A stretch of 64,000 nt of DNA from Auanema rhodensis (taxonomy: Eukaryota > Nematoda > Chromadorea > Rhabditida > Rhabditidae). The notes under the pieces were generated by a model, which worked only from the letters and a program-made list of their open reading frames with translations, had not been told where the DNA came from and did not search any database. The stretch's first letter is position 1. Each line of letters begins with the position of its first letter. Made by a program: the position numbers and the translations under genes. Below, in pieces: positions 1 through 12,987 of this stretch. The stretch is from assembly GCA_964057225.1 (NCBI GenBank), contig OZ059894.1:2790001-2854000 (forward strand), given 5' to 3'.

Positions 1-90
1 TAAAAATCCGCATCGAATGCACTATACTACATTGAGAAACGCTTAATACAAAAATTAGTTATGATCGTTTGAAAAATGATGCATTAGTGT

Positions 91-118
91 ATGTTGAGTT
101 TCCATGTACAATCAACAT
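91..118. other. Dyad 1 of the monomer (8-bp arms, 12-nt loop)
   Basis: ATGTTGAG at unit positions 91-98 faces CTCAACAT at 111-118. The pairing is perfect in ACTC-type units (all of subfamily B and about half of A). In the AATC-type units, including this first copy, one pair is lost. The element is repeated in almost every monomer. Confidence 0.8.
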
Positions 119-145
119 TGCTTCCAAAAACATTTTGACAAAAAT

Positions 146-157
146 TTTTTCGAAAAA
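146..157. other. Dyad 2 of the monomer (12-bp perfect palindrome)
   Basis: TTTTTCGAAAAA is self-complementary and is extended on both sides by AAAT/ATTT with a one-base slip. It is the most AT-rich stretch of the monomer. It is disturbed only in the few units where one T becomes A (16498, 16849, 19306) or where the run is shifted in subfamily B (48818 and later). Confidence 0.8.
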
Positions 158-268
158 TTTCAAAATAATTTAGCAAAAAGTAGATGTTTTTAGATTTCTT
201 TTTTTAAGGCAAAGACGATGGACATTGTTATTCAACGAAAAAATTAATTCTTCAGGGTGAAAATCGAG

Positions 269-299
269 GATATAAGTGTGAACTTATATCAGTTGATAT
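269..299. other. Dyad 3 of the monomer (two overlapping hairpins)
   Basis: GATATAAG (269-276) pairs with CTTATATC (283-290) across a 6-nt loop. ATATCA (286-291) pairs with TGATAT (294-299) across GT. The two hairpins share bases 286-290, so they are mutually exclusive. Units with CATAT at 283 lose two pairs of the first hairpin, and units reading CACACATATA on the + strand in subfamily B lose one pair on the other arm. Confidence 0.75.
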
Positions 300-307
300 C
301 TCGGTGC

Positions 308-358
308 ATTTTTAAGCTAGCGCAAATCTGATAACACAGATCGATGCAGCTTAAAAAT
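308..358. other. Dyad 4 spanning the monomer boundary (11-bp arms, 29-nt loop with an inner hairpin)
   Basis: ATTTTTAAGCT at 308-318 is the exact reverse complement of AGCTTAAAAAT at 348-358, which crosses into the next unit. Inside the loop, ATCTG (326-330) pairs with CAGAT (337-341). This is the longest hairpin in the monomer. The orientation switch at 21056 falls exactly at the inner edge of its 3' arm. Confidence 0.82.
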
Positions 359-702
359 CCGCATCGAATGCACTATACTACATTGAGAAACGCTTAATAC
401 AAAAATTAGTTATGATCGTTTGAAAAATGATGCATTAGTGTATGTTGAGTTTCCATGTACACTCAACATTGCTTCCAAAAACATTTAGACAAAAATTTTT
501 TCGAAAAATTTCAAAATAATTTAGCAAAAAGTAGATGTTTTTAGATTTCTTTTTTCAAGGCAAAGACGATGGACATTGTTATTCAACGAAAAAATTAATT
601 CTTCAGGGTGAAAATCGAGGATATAAGTGTGAACTTATATCAGTTGATATCTCGGTGCATTTTTAAGCTAGCGCAAATCTGATAACACAGATCGATGCAG
701 CT

Positions 703-3700
703 TAAAAATCCGCATCGAATGCACTATACTACATTGAGAAACGCTTAATACAAAAATTAGTTATGATCGTTTGAAAAATGATGCATTAGTGTATGTTGAG
801 TTTCCATGTACACTCAACATTGCTTCCAAAAACATTTAGACAAAAATTTTTTCGAAAAATTTCAAAATAATTTAGCAAAAAGTAGATGTTTTTAGATTTC
901 TTTTTTCAAGGCAAAGACGATGGACATTGTTATTCAACGAAAAAATTAATTCTTCAGGGTGAAAATCGAGGATATAAGTGTGAACTTATATCAGTTGATA
1001 TCTCGGTGCATTTTTAAGCTAGCGCAAATCTGATAACACAGATCGATGCAGCTTAAAAATCCGCATCGAATGCACTATACTACATTGAGAAACGCTTAAT
1101 ACAAAAATTAGTTATGATCGTTTGAAAAATGATGCATTAGTGTATGTTGAGTTTCCATGTACAATCAACATTGCTTCCAAAAACATTTTGACAAAAATTT
1201 TTTCGAAAAATTTCAAAATAATTTAGCAAAAAGTAGATGTTTTTAGATTTCTTTTTTTAAGGCAAAGACGATGGACATTGTTATTCAACGAAAAAATTAA
1301 TTCTTCAGGGTGAAAATCGAGGATATAAGTGTGAACTTATATCAGTTGATATCTCGGTGCATTTTTAAGCTAGCGCAAATCTGATAACACAGATCGATGC
1401 AGCTTAAAAATCCGCATCGAATGCACTATACTACATTGAGAAACGCTTAATACAAAAATTAGTTATGATCGTTTGAAAAATGATGCATTAGTGTATGTTG
1501 AGTTTCCATGTACAATCAACATTGCTTCCAAAAACATTTTGACAAAAATTTTTTCGAAAAATTTCAAAATAATTTAGCAAAAAGTAGATGTTTTTAGATT
1601 TCTTTTTTCAAGGCAAAGACGATGGACATTGTTATTCAACGAAAAAATTAATTCTTCAGGGTGAAAATCGAGGATATAAGTGTGAACTTATATCAGTTGA
1701 TATCTCGGTGCATTTTTAAGCTAGCGCAAATCTGATAACACAGATCGATGCAGCTTAAAAATCCGCATCGAATGCACTATACTACATTGAGAAACGCTTA
1801 ATACAAAAATTAGTTATGATCGTTTGAAAAATGATGCATTAGTGTATGTTGAGTTTCCATGTACACTCAACATTGCTTCCAAAAACATTTAGACAAAAAT
1901 TTTTTCGAAAAATTTCAAAATAATTTAGCAAAAAGTAGATGTTTTTAGATTTCTTTTTTCAAGGCAAAGACGATGGACATTGTTATTCAACGAAAAAATT
2001 AATTCTTCAGGGTGAAAATCGAGGATATAAGTGTGAACTTATATCAGTTGATATCTCGGTGCATTTTTAAGCTAGCGCAAATCTGATAACACAGATCGAT
2101 GCAGCTTAAAAATCCGCATCGAATGCACTATACTACATTGAGAAACGCTTAATACAAAAATTAGTTATGATCGTTTGAAAAATGATGCATTAGTGTATGT
2201 TGAGTTTCCATGTACAATCAACATTGCTTCCAAAAACATTTTGACAAAAATTTTTTCGAAAAATTTCAAAATAATTTAGCAAAAAGTAGATGTTTTTAGA
2301 TTTCTTTTTTCAAGGCAAAGACGATGGACATTGTTATTCAACGAAAAAATTAATTCTTCAGGGTGAAAATCGAGGATATAAGTGTGAACTTATATCAGTT
2401 GATATCTCGGTGCATTTTTAAGCTAGCGCAAATCTGATAACACAGATCGATGCAGCTTAGAAATCCGCATCGAATGCACTATACTACATTGAGAAACGCT
2501 TAATACAAAAAATAGTTATGATCGTTTGAAAAATGATGCATTAGTGTATGTTGAGTTTCCATGTACACTCAACATTGCTTCCAAAAACATTTAGACAAAA
2601 ATTTTTTCGAAAAATTTCGAAATAATTTAGCAAAAAGTAGATGTTTTTAGATTCCTTTTTTCAAGGCGAAGACGATGGACATTGTTATTCAACGAAAAAA
2701 TTAATTCTTCAGGGTGAAAATAGAGGATATAAGTGTGAACATATATCAGTTGATATCTCGGTGCATTTTTAAGCTAGCGCAAATCTGATAACACAGATCG
2801 ACGCAGCTTAAAAATCCGCATCGAATGCACTATACTACATTGAGAAACGCTTAATACAAAAATTAGTTATGATCGTTTGAAAAATGATGCATTAGTGTAT
2901 GTTGAGTTTCCATGTACACTCAACATTGCTTCCAAAAACATTTAGACAAAAATTTTTTCGAAAAATTTCAAAATAATTTAGCAAAAAGTAGATGTTTTTA
3001 GATTTCTTTTTTCAAGGCAAAGACGATGGACATTGTTATTCAACGAAAAAATTAATTCTTCAGGGTGAAAATCGAGGATATAAGTGTGAACTTATATCAG
3101 TTGATATCTCGGTGCATTTTTAAGCTAGCGCAAATCTGATAACACAGATCGATGCAGCTTAAAAATCCGCATCGAATGCACTATACTACATTGAGAAACG
3201 CTTAATACAAAAATTAGTTATGATCGTTTGAAAAATGATGCATTAGTGTATGTTGAGTTTCCATGTACAATCAACATTGCTTCCAAAAACATTTTGACAA
3301 AAATTTTTTCGAAAAATTTCAAAATAATTTAGCAAAAAGTAGATGTTTTTAGATTTCTTTTTTTAAGGCAAAGACGATGGACATTGTTATTCAACGAAAA
3401 AATTAATTCTTCAGGGTGAAAATCGAGGATATAAGTGTGAACTTATATCAGTTGATATCTCGGTGCATTTTTAAGCTAGCGCAAATCTGATAACACAGAT
3501 CGATGCAGCTTAAAAATCCGCATCGAATGCACTATACTACATTGAGAAACGCTTAATACAAAAATTAGTTATGATCGTTTGAAAAATGATGCATTAGTGT
3601 ATGTTGAGTTTCCATGTACAATCAACATTGCTTCCAAAAACATTTTGACAAAAATTTTTTCGAAAAATTTCAAAATAATTTAGCAAAAAGTAGATGTTTT

Positions 3701-4914
3701 TAGATTTCTTTTTTCAAGGCAAAGACGATGGACATTGTTATTCAACGAAAAAATTAATTCTTCAGGGTGAAAATCGAGGATATAAGTGTGAACTTATATC
3801 AGTTGATATCTCGGTGCATTTTTAAGCTAGCGCAAATCTGATAACACAGATCGATGCAGCTTAAAAATCCGCATCGAATGCACTATACTACATTGAGAAA
3901 CGCTTAATACAAAAATTAGTTATGATCGTTTGAAAAATGATGCATTAGTGTATGTTGAGTTTCCATGTACACTCAACATTGCTTCCAAAAACATTTAGAC
4001 AAAAATTTTTTCGAAAAATTTCAAAATAATTTAGCAAAAAGTAGATGTTTTTAGATTTCTTTTTTCAAGGCAAAGACGATGGACATTGTTATTCAACGAA
4101 AAAATTAATTCTTCAGGGTGAAAATCGAGGATATAAGTGTGAACTTATATCAGTTGATATCTCGGTGCATTTTTAAGCTAGCGCAAATCTGATAACACAG
4201 ATCGATGCAGCTTAAAAATCCGCATCGAATGCACTATACTACATTGAGAAACGCTTAATACAAAAATTAGTTATGATCGTTTGAAAAATGATGCATTAGT
4301 GTATGTTGAGTTTCCATGTACAATCAACATTGCTTCCAAAAACATTTTGACAAAAATTTTTTCGAAAAATTTCAAAATAATTTAGCAAAAAGTAGATGTT
4401 TTTAGATTTCTTTTTTCAAGGCAAAGACGATGGACATTGTTATTCAACGAAAAAATTAATTCTTCAGGGTGAAAATCGAGGATATAAGTGTGAACTTATA
4501 TCAGTTGATATCTCGGTGCATTTTTAAGCTAGCGCAAATCTGATAACACAGATCGATGCAGCTTAGAAATCCGCATCGAATGCACTATACTACATTGAGA
4601 AACGCTTAATACAAAAAATAGTTATGATCGTTTGAAAAATGATGCATTAGTGTATGTTGAGTTTCCATGTACACTCAACATTGCTTCCAAAAACATTTAG
4701 ACAAAAATTTTTTCGAAAAATTTCGAAATAATTTAGCAAAAAGTAGATGTTTTTAGATTCCTTTTTTCAAGGCGAAGACGATGGACATTGTTATTCAACG
4801 AAAAAATTAATTCTTCAGGGTGAAAATAGAGGATATAAGTGTGAACATATATCAGTTGATATCTCGGTGCATTTTTAAGCTAGCGCAAATCTGATAACAC
4901 AGATCGACGCAGCT
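703..4914 (+). repeat. Six-monomer HOR, two tandem copies (703-2808 and 2809-4914)
   Basis: The order of monomer types in copies 3-8 is repeated in copies 9-14, a period of 2106 bp. The clearest markers are a TTTAAGG variant in the second unit (near 1253-1262 and 3359-3368) and a highly marked sixth unit (2458 and 4564). The sixth unit starts TAGAAAT, has AAATAGTT instead of AAATTAGTT, and ends with the TAGAGG/CATAT/GACGC set. The two 2106-bp copies agree at every diagnostic site I compared. The following unit (4915) is of a different type, so the HOR does not continue. Confidence 0.85.
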
Positions 4915-7900
4915 TAAAAATCTGCATCGAATGCACTATACTACATGGAGAAACGCTTAATACAAAAATTAGTTATGATCGTTTGAAAAATGATGCATTA
5001 GTGTATGTTGAGTTTCCATGTACACTCAACATTGCTTCCAAAAACATTTTGACAAAAATTTTTTCGAAAAATTTCGAAATAATTTAGCAAAAAGTAGATG
5101 TTTTTAGATTCCTTTTTTCAAGGCGAAGACGATGGACATTGTTATTCAACGAAAAAATTAATTCTTCAGGGTGAAAATCGAGGATATAAGTGTGAACTTA
5201 TATCAGTTGATATCTCGGTGCATTTTTAAGCTAGCGCAAATCTGATAACACAGATCGATGCAGCTTAAAAATCCGCATCGAATGCACTATACTACATTGA
5301 GAAACGCTTAATACAAAAATTAGTTATGATTGTTTGAAAAATGATGCATTAGTGTATGTTGAGTTTCCATGTACAATCAACATTGCTTCCAAAAACATTT
5401 TGACAAAAATTTTTTCGAAAAATTTCAAAATAATTTAGCAAAAAGTAGATGTTTTTAGATTTCTTTTTTCAAGGCAAAGACGATGGACATTGTTATTCAA
5501 CGAAAAAATTAATTCTTCAGGGTGAAAATCGAGGATATAAGTGTGAACTTATATCAGTTGATATCTCGGTGCATTTTTAAGCTAGCGCAAATCTGATAAC
5601 ACAGATCGATGCAGCTTAAAAATCCGCATCGAATGCACTATACTACATTGAGAAACGCTTAATACAAAAATTAGTTATGATCGTTTGAAAAATGATGCAT
5701 TAGTGTATGTTGAGTTTCCATGTACACTCAACATTGCTTCCAAAAACATTTAGACAAAAATTTTTTCGAAAAATTTCAAAATAATTTAGCAAAAAGTAGA
5801 TGTTTTTAGATTCCTTTTTTCAAGGCAAAGACGATGGACATTGTTATTCAACGAAAAAATTAATTCTTCAGGGTGAAAATCGAGGATATAAGTGTGAACT
5901 TATATCAGTTGATATCTCGGTGCATTTTTAAGCTAGCGCAAATCTGATAACACAGATCGATGCAGCTTAAAAATCCGCATCGAATGCACTATACTACATT
6001 GAGAAACGCTTAATACAAAAATTAGTTATGATCGTTTGAAAAATGATGCATTAGTGTATGTTGAGTTTCCATGTACAATCAACATTGCTTCCAAAAACAT
6101 TTTGACAAAAATTTTTTCGAAAAATTTCAAAATAATTTAGCAAAAAGTAGATGTTTTTAGATTTCTTTTTTCAAGGCAAAGACGATGGACATTGTTATTC
6201 AACGAAAAAATTAATTCTTCAGGGTGAAAATCGAGGATATAAGTGTGAACTTATATCAGTTGATATCTCGGTGCATTTTTAAGCTAGCGCAAATCTGATA
6301 ACACAGATCGATGCAGCTTAAAAATCCGCATCGAATGCACTATACTACATTGAGAAACGCTTAATACAAAAATTAGTTATGATCGTTTGAAAAATGATGC
6401 ATTAGTGTATGTTGAGTTTCCATGTACACTCAACATTGCTTCCAAAAACATTTAGACAAAAATTTTTTCGAAAAATTTCAAAATAATTTAGCAAAAAGTA
6501 GATGTTTTTAGATTCCTTCTTTCAAGGCAAAGACGATGGACATTGTTATTCAACGAAAAAATTAATTCTTCAGGGTGAAAATCGAGGATATAAGTGTGAA
6601 CTTATATCAGTTGATATCTCGGTGCATTTTTAAGCTAGCGCAAATCTGATAACACAGATCGATGCAGCTTAAAAATCCGCATCGAATGCACTATACTACA
6701 TTGAGAAACGCTTAATACAAAAATTAGTTATGATCGTTTGAAAAATGATGCATTAGTGTATATTGAGTTTCCATGTACAATCAACATTGCTTCCAAAAAC
6801 ATTTTGACAAAAATTTTTTCGAAAAATTTCAAAATAATTTAGCAAAAAGTAGATGTTTTTAGATTTCTTTTTTCAAGGCAAAGACGATGGACATTGTTAT
6901 TCAACGAAAAAATTAATTCTTCAGGGTGAAAATCGAGGATATAAGTGTGAACTTATATCAGTTGATATCTCGGTGCATTTTTAAGCTAGCGCAAATCTGA
7001 TAACACAGATCGATGCAGCTTAAAAATCCGCATCGAATGCACTATACTACATTGAGAAACGCTTAATACAAAAATTAGTTATGATCGTTTGAAAAATGAT
7101 GCATTAGTGTATATTGAGTTTCCATGTACAATCAACATTGCTTCCAAAAACATTTTGACAAAAATTTTTTCGAAAAATTTCAAAATAATTTAGCAAAAAG
7201 TAGATGTTTTTAGATTTCTTTTTTCAAGGTTAAGACGATGGACATTGTTATTCAACGAAAAAATTAATTCTTCAGGGTGAAAATCGAGGATATAAGTGTG
7301 AACTTATATCAGTTGATATCTCGGTGCATTTTTAAGCTAGCGCAAATCTGATAACACAGATCGACGCAGCTTAAAAATCTGCATCGAATGCACTATACTA
7401 CATTGAGAAACGCTTAATACAAAAATTAGTTATGATCGTTTGAAAAATGATGCATTAGTGTATGTTGAGTTTCCATGTACACTCAACATTGCTTCCAAAA
7501 ACATTTTGACAAAAATTTTTTCGAAAAATTTCAAAATAATTTAGCAAAAAGTAGATGTTTTTAGATTTCTTTTTTCAAGGCAAAGACGATGGACATTGTT
7601 ATTCAACGAAAAAATTAATTCTTCAGGGTGAAAATCGAGGATATAAGTGTGAACTTATATCAGTTGATATCTCGGTGCATTTTTAAGCTAGCGCAAATCT
7701 GATAACACAGATCGATGCAGCTTAAAAATCCGCATCGAATGCACTATACTACATTGAGAAACGCTCAATACAAAAATTAGTTATGATCGTTTGAAAAATG
7801 ATGCATTAGTGTATGTTGAGTTTCCATGTACAATCAACATTGCTTCCAAAAACATTTTGACAAAAATTTTTTCGAAAAACTTCAAAATAATTTAGCAAAA

Positions 7901-9477
7901 AGTAGATGTTTTTAGATTTCTTTTTTCAAGGCAAAGACGATGGACATTGTTATTCAACGAAAAAATTAATTCTTCAGGGTGAAAATCGAGGATATAAGTG
8001 TGAACTTATATCAGTTGATATCTCGGTGCATTTTTAAGCTAGCGCAAATCTGATAACACAGATCGATGCAGCTTAAAAATCCGCATCGAATGCACTATAC
8101 TACATTGAGAAACGCTTAATACAAAAATTAGTTATGATCGTTTGAAAAATGATGCATTAGTGTATGTTGAGTTTCCATGTACACTCAACATTGCTTCCAA
8201 AAACATTTAGACAAAAATTTTTTCGAAAAATTTCGAAATAATTTAGCAAAAAGTAGATGTTTTTAGATTCCTTTTTTCAAGGCGAAGACGATGGACATTG
8301 TTATTCAACGAAAAAATTAATTCTTCAGGGTGAAAATAGAGGATATAAGTGTGAACATATATCAGTTGATATCTCGGTGCATTTTTAAGCTAGCGCAAAT
8401 CTGATAACACAGATCGACGCAGCTTAAAAATCTGCATCGAATGCACTATACTACATGGAGAATCGCTTAATACAAAAATTAGTTATGATCGTTTGAAAAA
8501 TGATGCATTAGTGTATGTTGAGTTTCCATGTACACTCAACATTGCTTCCAAAAACATTTTGACAAAAATTTTTTCGAAAAATTTCGAAATAATTTAGCAA
8601 AAAGTAGATGTTTTTAGATTCCTTTTTTCAAGGCGAAGACGATGGACATTGTTATTCAACGAAAAAATTAATTCTTCAGGGTGAAAATCGAGGATATAAG
8701 TGTGAACTTATATCAGTTGATATCTCGGTGCATTTTTAAGCTAGCGCAAATCTGATAACACAGATCGATGCAGCTTAAAAATCCGCATCGAATGCACTAT
8801 ACTACATTGAGAAACGCTTAATACAAAAATTAGTTATGATCGTTTGAAAAATGATGCATTAGTGTATGTTGAGTTTCCATGTACACTCAACATTGCTTCC
8901 AAAAACATTTAGACAAAAATTTTTTCGAAAAATTTCAAAATAATTTAGCAAAAAGTAGATGTTTTTAGATTCCTTTTTTCAAGGCAAAGACGATGGACAT
9001 TGTTATTCAACGAAAAAATTAATTCTTCAGGGTGAAAATCGAGGATATAAGTGTGAACTTATATCAGTTGATATCTCGGTGCATTTTTAAGCTAGCGCAA
9101 ATCTGATAACACAGATCGATGCAGCTTAAAAATCCGCATCGAATGCACTATACTACATTGAGAAACGCTTAATACAAAAATTAGTTATGATCGTTTGAAA
9201 AATGATGCATTAGTGTATATTGAGTTTCCATGTACAATCAACATTGCTTCCAAAAACATTTTGACAAAAATTTTTTCGAAAAATTTCAAAATAATTTAGC
9301 AAAAAGTAGATGTTTTTAGATTTCTTTTTTCAAGGCAAAGACGATGGACATTGTTATTCAACGAAAAAATTAATTCTTCAGGGTGAAAATAGAGGATATA
9401 AGTGTGAACATATATCAGTTGATATCTCGGTGCATTTTTAAGCTAGCGCAAATCTGATAACACAGATCGACGCAGCT
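4915..9477 (+). repeat. Mixed zone of subfamily A monomers (13 units) without a regular HOR
   Basis: Copies 15-27 use the same monomer types as the flanking HORs but in no repeating order. Private changes are visible: GATTG for GATCG at about 5329, a T-to-C change inside the T run near 6518, GGTTAAG for GGCAAAG near 7229, AAACTTC for AAATTTC near 7879, and AATCGC for AAACGC near 8462. Private changes not shared with neighbours suggest this stretch was homogenised less recently than the 8-mer zone to its right. No gene or other element interrupts it. Confidence 0.75.
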
Positions 9478-12285
9478 TAAAAATCTGCATCGAATGCACT
9501 ATACTACATGGAGAAACGCTTAATACAAAAATTAGTTATGATCGTTTGAAAAATGATGCATTAGTGTATGTTGAGTTTCCATGTACACTCAACATTGCTT
9601 CCAAAAACATTTTGACAAAAATTTTTTCGAAAAATTTCGAAATAATTTAGCAAAAAGTAGATGTTTTTAGATTCCTTTTTTCAAGGCGAAGACGATGGAC
9701 ATTGTTATTCAACGAAAAAATTAATTCTTCAGGGTGAAAATCGAGGATATAAGTGTGAACTTATATCAGTTGATATCTCGGTGCATTTTTAAGCTAGCGC
9801 AAATCTGATAACACAGATCGATGCAGCTTAAAAATCCGCATCGAATGCACTATACTACATTGAGAAACGCTTAATACAAAAATTAGTTATGATCGTTTGA
9901 AAAATGATGCATTAGTGTATGTTGAGTTTCCATGTACACTCAACATTGCTTCCAAAAACATTTAGACAAAAATTTTTTCGAAAAATTTCAAAATAATTTA
10001 GCAAAAAGTAGATGTTTTTAGATTCCTTTTTTCAAGGCAAAGACGATGGACATTGTTATTCAACGAAAAAATTAATTCTTCAGGGTGAAAATCGAGGATA
10101 TAAGTGTGAACTTATATCAGTTGATATCTCGGTGCATTTTTAAGCTAGCGCAAATCTGATAACACAGATCGATGCAGCTTAAAAATCCGCATCGAATGCA
10201 CTATACTACATTGAGAAACGCTTAATACAAAAATTAGTTATGATCGTTTGAAAAATGATGCATTAGTGTATATTGAGTTTCCATGTACAATCAACATTGC
10301 TTCCAAAAACATTTTGACAAAAATTTTTTCGAAAAATTTCAAAATAATTTAGCAAAAAGTAGATGTTTTTAGATTTCTTTTTTCAAGGCAAAGACGATGG
10401 ACATTGTTATTCAACGAAAAAATTAATTCTTCAGGGTGAAAATCGAGGATATAAGTGTGAACTTATATCAGTTGATATCTCGGTGCATTTTTAAGCTAGC
10501 GCAAATCTGATAACACAGATCGACGCAGCTTAAAAATCTGCATCGAATGCACTATACTACATTGAGAAACGCTTAATACAAAAATTAGTTATGATCGTTT
10601 GAAAAATGATGCATTAGTGTATGTTGAGTTTCCATGTACACTCAACATTGCTTCCAAAAACATTTTGACAAAAATTTTTTCGAAAAATTTCAAAATAATT
10701 TAGCAAAAAGTAGATGTTTTTAGATTTCTTTTTTCAAGGCAAAGACGATGGACATTGTTATTCAACGAAAAAATTAATTCTTCAGGGTGAAAATCGAGGA
10801 TATAAGTGTGAACTTATATCAGTTGATATCTCGGTGCATTTTTAAGCTAGCGCAAATCTGATAACACAGATCGATGCAGCTTAAAAATCCGCATCGAATG
10901 CACTATACTACATTGAGAAACGCTCAATACAAAAATTAGTTATGATCGTTTGAAAAATGATGCATTAGTGTATGTTGAGTTTCCATGTACAATCAACATT
11001 GCTTCCAAAAACATTTTGACAAAAATTTTTTCGAAAAATTTCAAAATAATTTAGCAAAAAGTAGATGTTTTTAGATTTCTTTTTTCAAGGCAAAGACGAT
11101 GGACATTGTTATTCAACGAAAAAATTAATTCTTCAGGGTGAAAATCGAGGATATAAGTGTGAACTTATATCAGTTGATATCTCGGTGCATTTTTAAGCTA
11201 GCGCAAATCTGATAACACAGATCGATGCAGCTTAAAAATCCGCATCGAATGCACTATACTACATTGAGAAACGCTTAATACAAAAATTAGTTATGATCGT
11301 TTGAAAAATGATGCATTAGTGTATGTTGAGTTTCCATGTACACTCAACATTGCTTCCAAAAACATTTAGACAAAAATTTTTTCGAAAAATTTCGAAATAA
11401 TTTAGCAAAAAGTAGATATTTTTAGATTCCTTTTTTCAAGGCGAAGACGATGGACATTGTTATTCAACGAAAAAATTAATTCTTCAGGGTGAAAATCGAG
11501 GATATAAGTGTGAACTTATATCAGTTGATATCTCGGTGCATTTTTAAGCTAGCGCAAATCTGATAACACAGATCGATGCAGCTTAAAAATCCGCATCGAA
11601 TGCACTATACTACATTGAGAAACGCTCAATACAAAAATTAGTTATGATCGTTTGAAAAATGATGCATTAGTGTATGTTGAGTTTCCATGTACAATCAACA
11701 TTGCTTCCAAAAACATTTTGACAAAAATTTTTTCGAAAAATTTCAAAATAATTTAGCAAAAAGTAGATGTTTTTAGATTTCTTTTTTCAAGGCAAAGACG
11801 ATGGACATTGTTATTCAACGAAAAAATTAATTCTTCAGGGTGAAAATCGAGGATATAAGTGTGAACTTATATCAGTTGATATCTCGGTGCATTTTTAAGC
11901 TAGCGCAAATCTGATAACACAGATCGATGCAGCTTAAAAATCCGCATCGAATGCACTATACTACATTGAGAAACGCTTAATACAAAAATTAGTTATGATC
12001 GTTTGAAAAATGATGCATTAGTGTATGTTGAGTTTCCATGTACACTCAACATTGCTTCCAAAAACATTTAGACAAAAATTTTTTCGAAAAATTTCGAAAT
12101 AATTTAGCAAAAAGTAGATGTTTTTAGATTCCTTTTTTCAAGGCGAAGACGATGGACATTGTTATTCAACGAAAAAATTAATTCTTCAGGGTGAAAATAG
12201 AGGATATAAGTGTGAACATATATCAGTTGATATCTCGGTGCATTTTTAAGCTAGCGCAAATCTGATAACACAGATCGACGCAGCT
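9478..12285 (+). repeat. Eight-monomer HOR, copy 1 (2808 bp)
   Basis: Copies 28-35 form an ordered set. It begins with an ATGGAG unit (CTGC start, ACTC, TTTTG, CGAAAT, GCGAAG). Then come a TTTAG unit, a GTATATT/AATC unit, a CTGC/ATTGAG unit, a GCTCAATAC unit, a unit with GATATTT (near 11416), a second GCTCAATAC unit, and a TTTAG unit ending with TAGAGG/CATAT/GACGC. The same eight types in the same order recur at 12988. Confidence 0.85.
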
Positions 12286-12987
12286 TAAAAATCTGCATCG
12301 AATGCACTATACTACATTGAGAAACGCTTAATACAAAAATTAGTTATGATCGTTTGAAAAATGATGCATTAGTGTATATTGAGTTTCCATGTACAATCAA
12401 CATTGCTTCCAAAAACATTTTGACAAAAATTTTTTCGAAAAATTTCAAAATAATTTAGCAAAAAGTAGATGTTTTTAGATTTCTTTTTTCAAGGCAAAGA
12501 CGATGGACATTGTTATTCAACGAAAAAATTAATTCTTCAGGGTGAAAATAGAGGATATAAGTGTGAACATATATCAGTTGATATCTCGGTGCATTTTTAA
12601 GCTAGCGCAAATCTGATAACACAGATCGACGCAGCTTAAAAATCTGCATCGAATGCACTATACTACATGGAGAAACGCTTAATACAAAAATTAGTTATGA
12701 TCGTTTGAAAAATGATGCATTAGTGTATGTTGAGTTTCCATGTACACTCAACATTGCTTCCAAAAACATTTTGACAAAAATTTTTTCGAAAAATTTCAAA
12801 ATAATTTAGCAAAAAGTAGATGTTTTTAGATTTCTTTTTTCAAGGCAAAGACGATGGACATTGTTATTCAACGAAAAAATTAATTCTTCAGGGTGAAAAT
12901 AGAGGATATAAGTGTGAACATATATCAGTTGATATCTCGGTGCATTTTTAAGCTAGCGCAAATCTGATAACACAGATCGACGCAGCT
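12286..12987 (+). repeat. Two chimeric monomers inserted between HOR copies
   Basis: Copies 36 and 37 (702 bp) interrupt the 8-mer periodicity. Each has the 5' half of one monomer type and the 3' half of the final 8-mer unit. Copy 36 starts as a GTATATT/AATC unit and copy 37 as an ATGGAG unit with CAAAAT and GCAAAG, but both finish with TAGAGG, CATAT and GACGC. Such hybrids are the expected products of unequal crossing-over or short-tract gene conversion. Confidence 0.75.

Larger units (their letters stand above)
1..351 (+). repeat. Reference 351-bp satellite monomer
   Basis: This is the first complete repeat unit; all other copies are numbered against it. The same start motif recurs at 352, 703, 1054 and onward at exactly 351-bp steps. 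It has 106 G+C of 351 and 11 CpG dinucleotides. It is rich in short A and T runs, especially at unit positions 125-205. It contains several inverted repeats: 91-98 with 111-118, 146-157, 269-276 with 283-290, 286-291 with 294-299, and 308-318 with 348-358. No reading frame stays open across it in most copies. Its length is close to two nucleosome repeats, as in many eukaryotic satellites. I do not recognise it as a named family. Confidence 0.97.

Noticed and set aside
271-300. TATAAG plus TCAGTT as an arthropod core promoter (TATA box and initiator) in each monomer
   Set aside because: The distance from TATAAG (271) to the initiator A (291) is about 20 bp rather than about 30, and no downstream promoter element is present at the expected position. 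Both motifs are also parts of the overlapping dyads.
1-351. Assignment to a named insect satellite (such as the ~360-bp beetle or Drosophila satellites)
   Set aside because: Length and composition are similar, but I could not match the actual sequence to any family I know. A search of repeat databases would be needed to name it.
1-351. Monomer as an ancient dimer of about 175 bp
   Set aside because: I compared the two halves and saw no convincing direct similarity beyond shared A/T runs.
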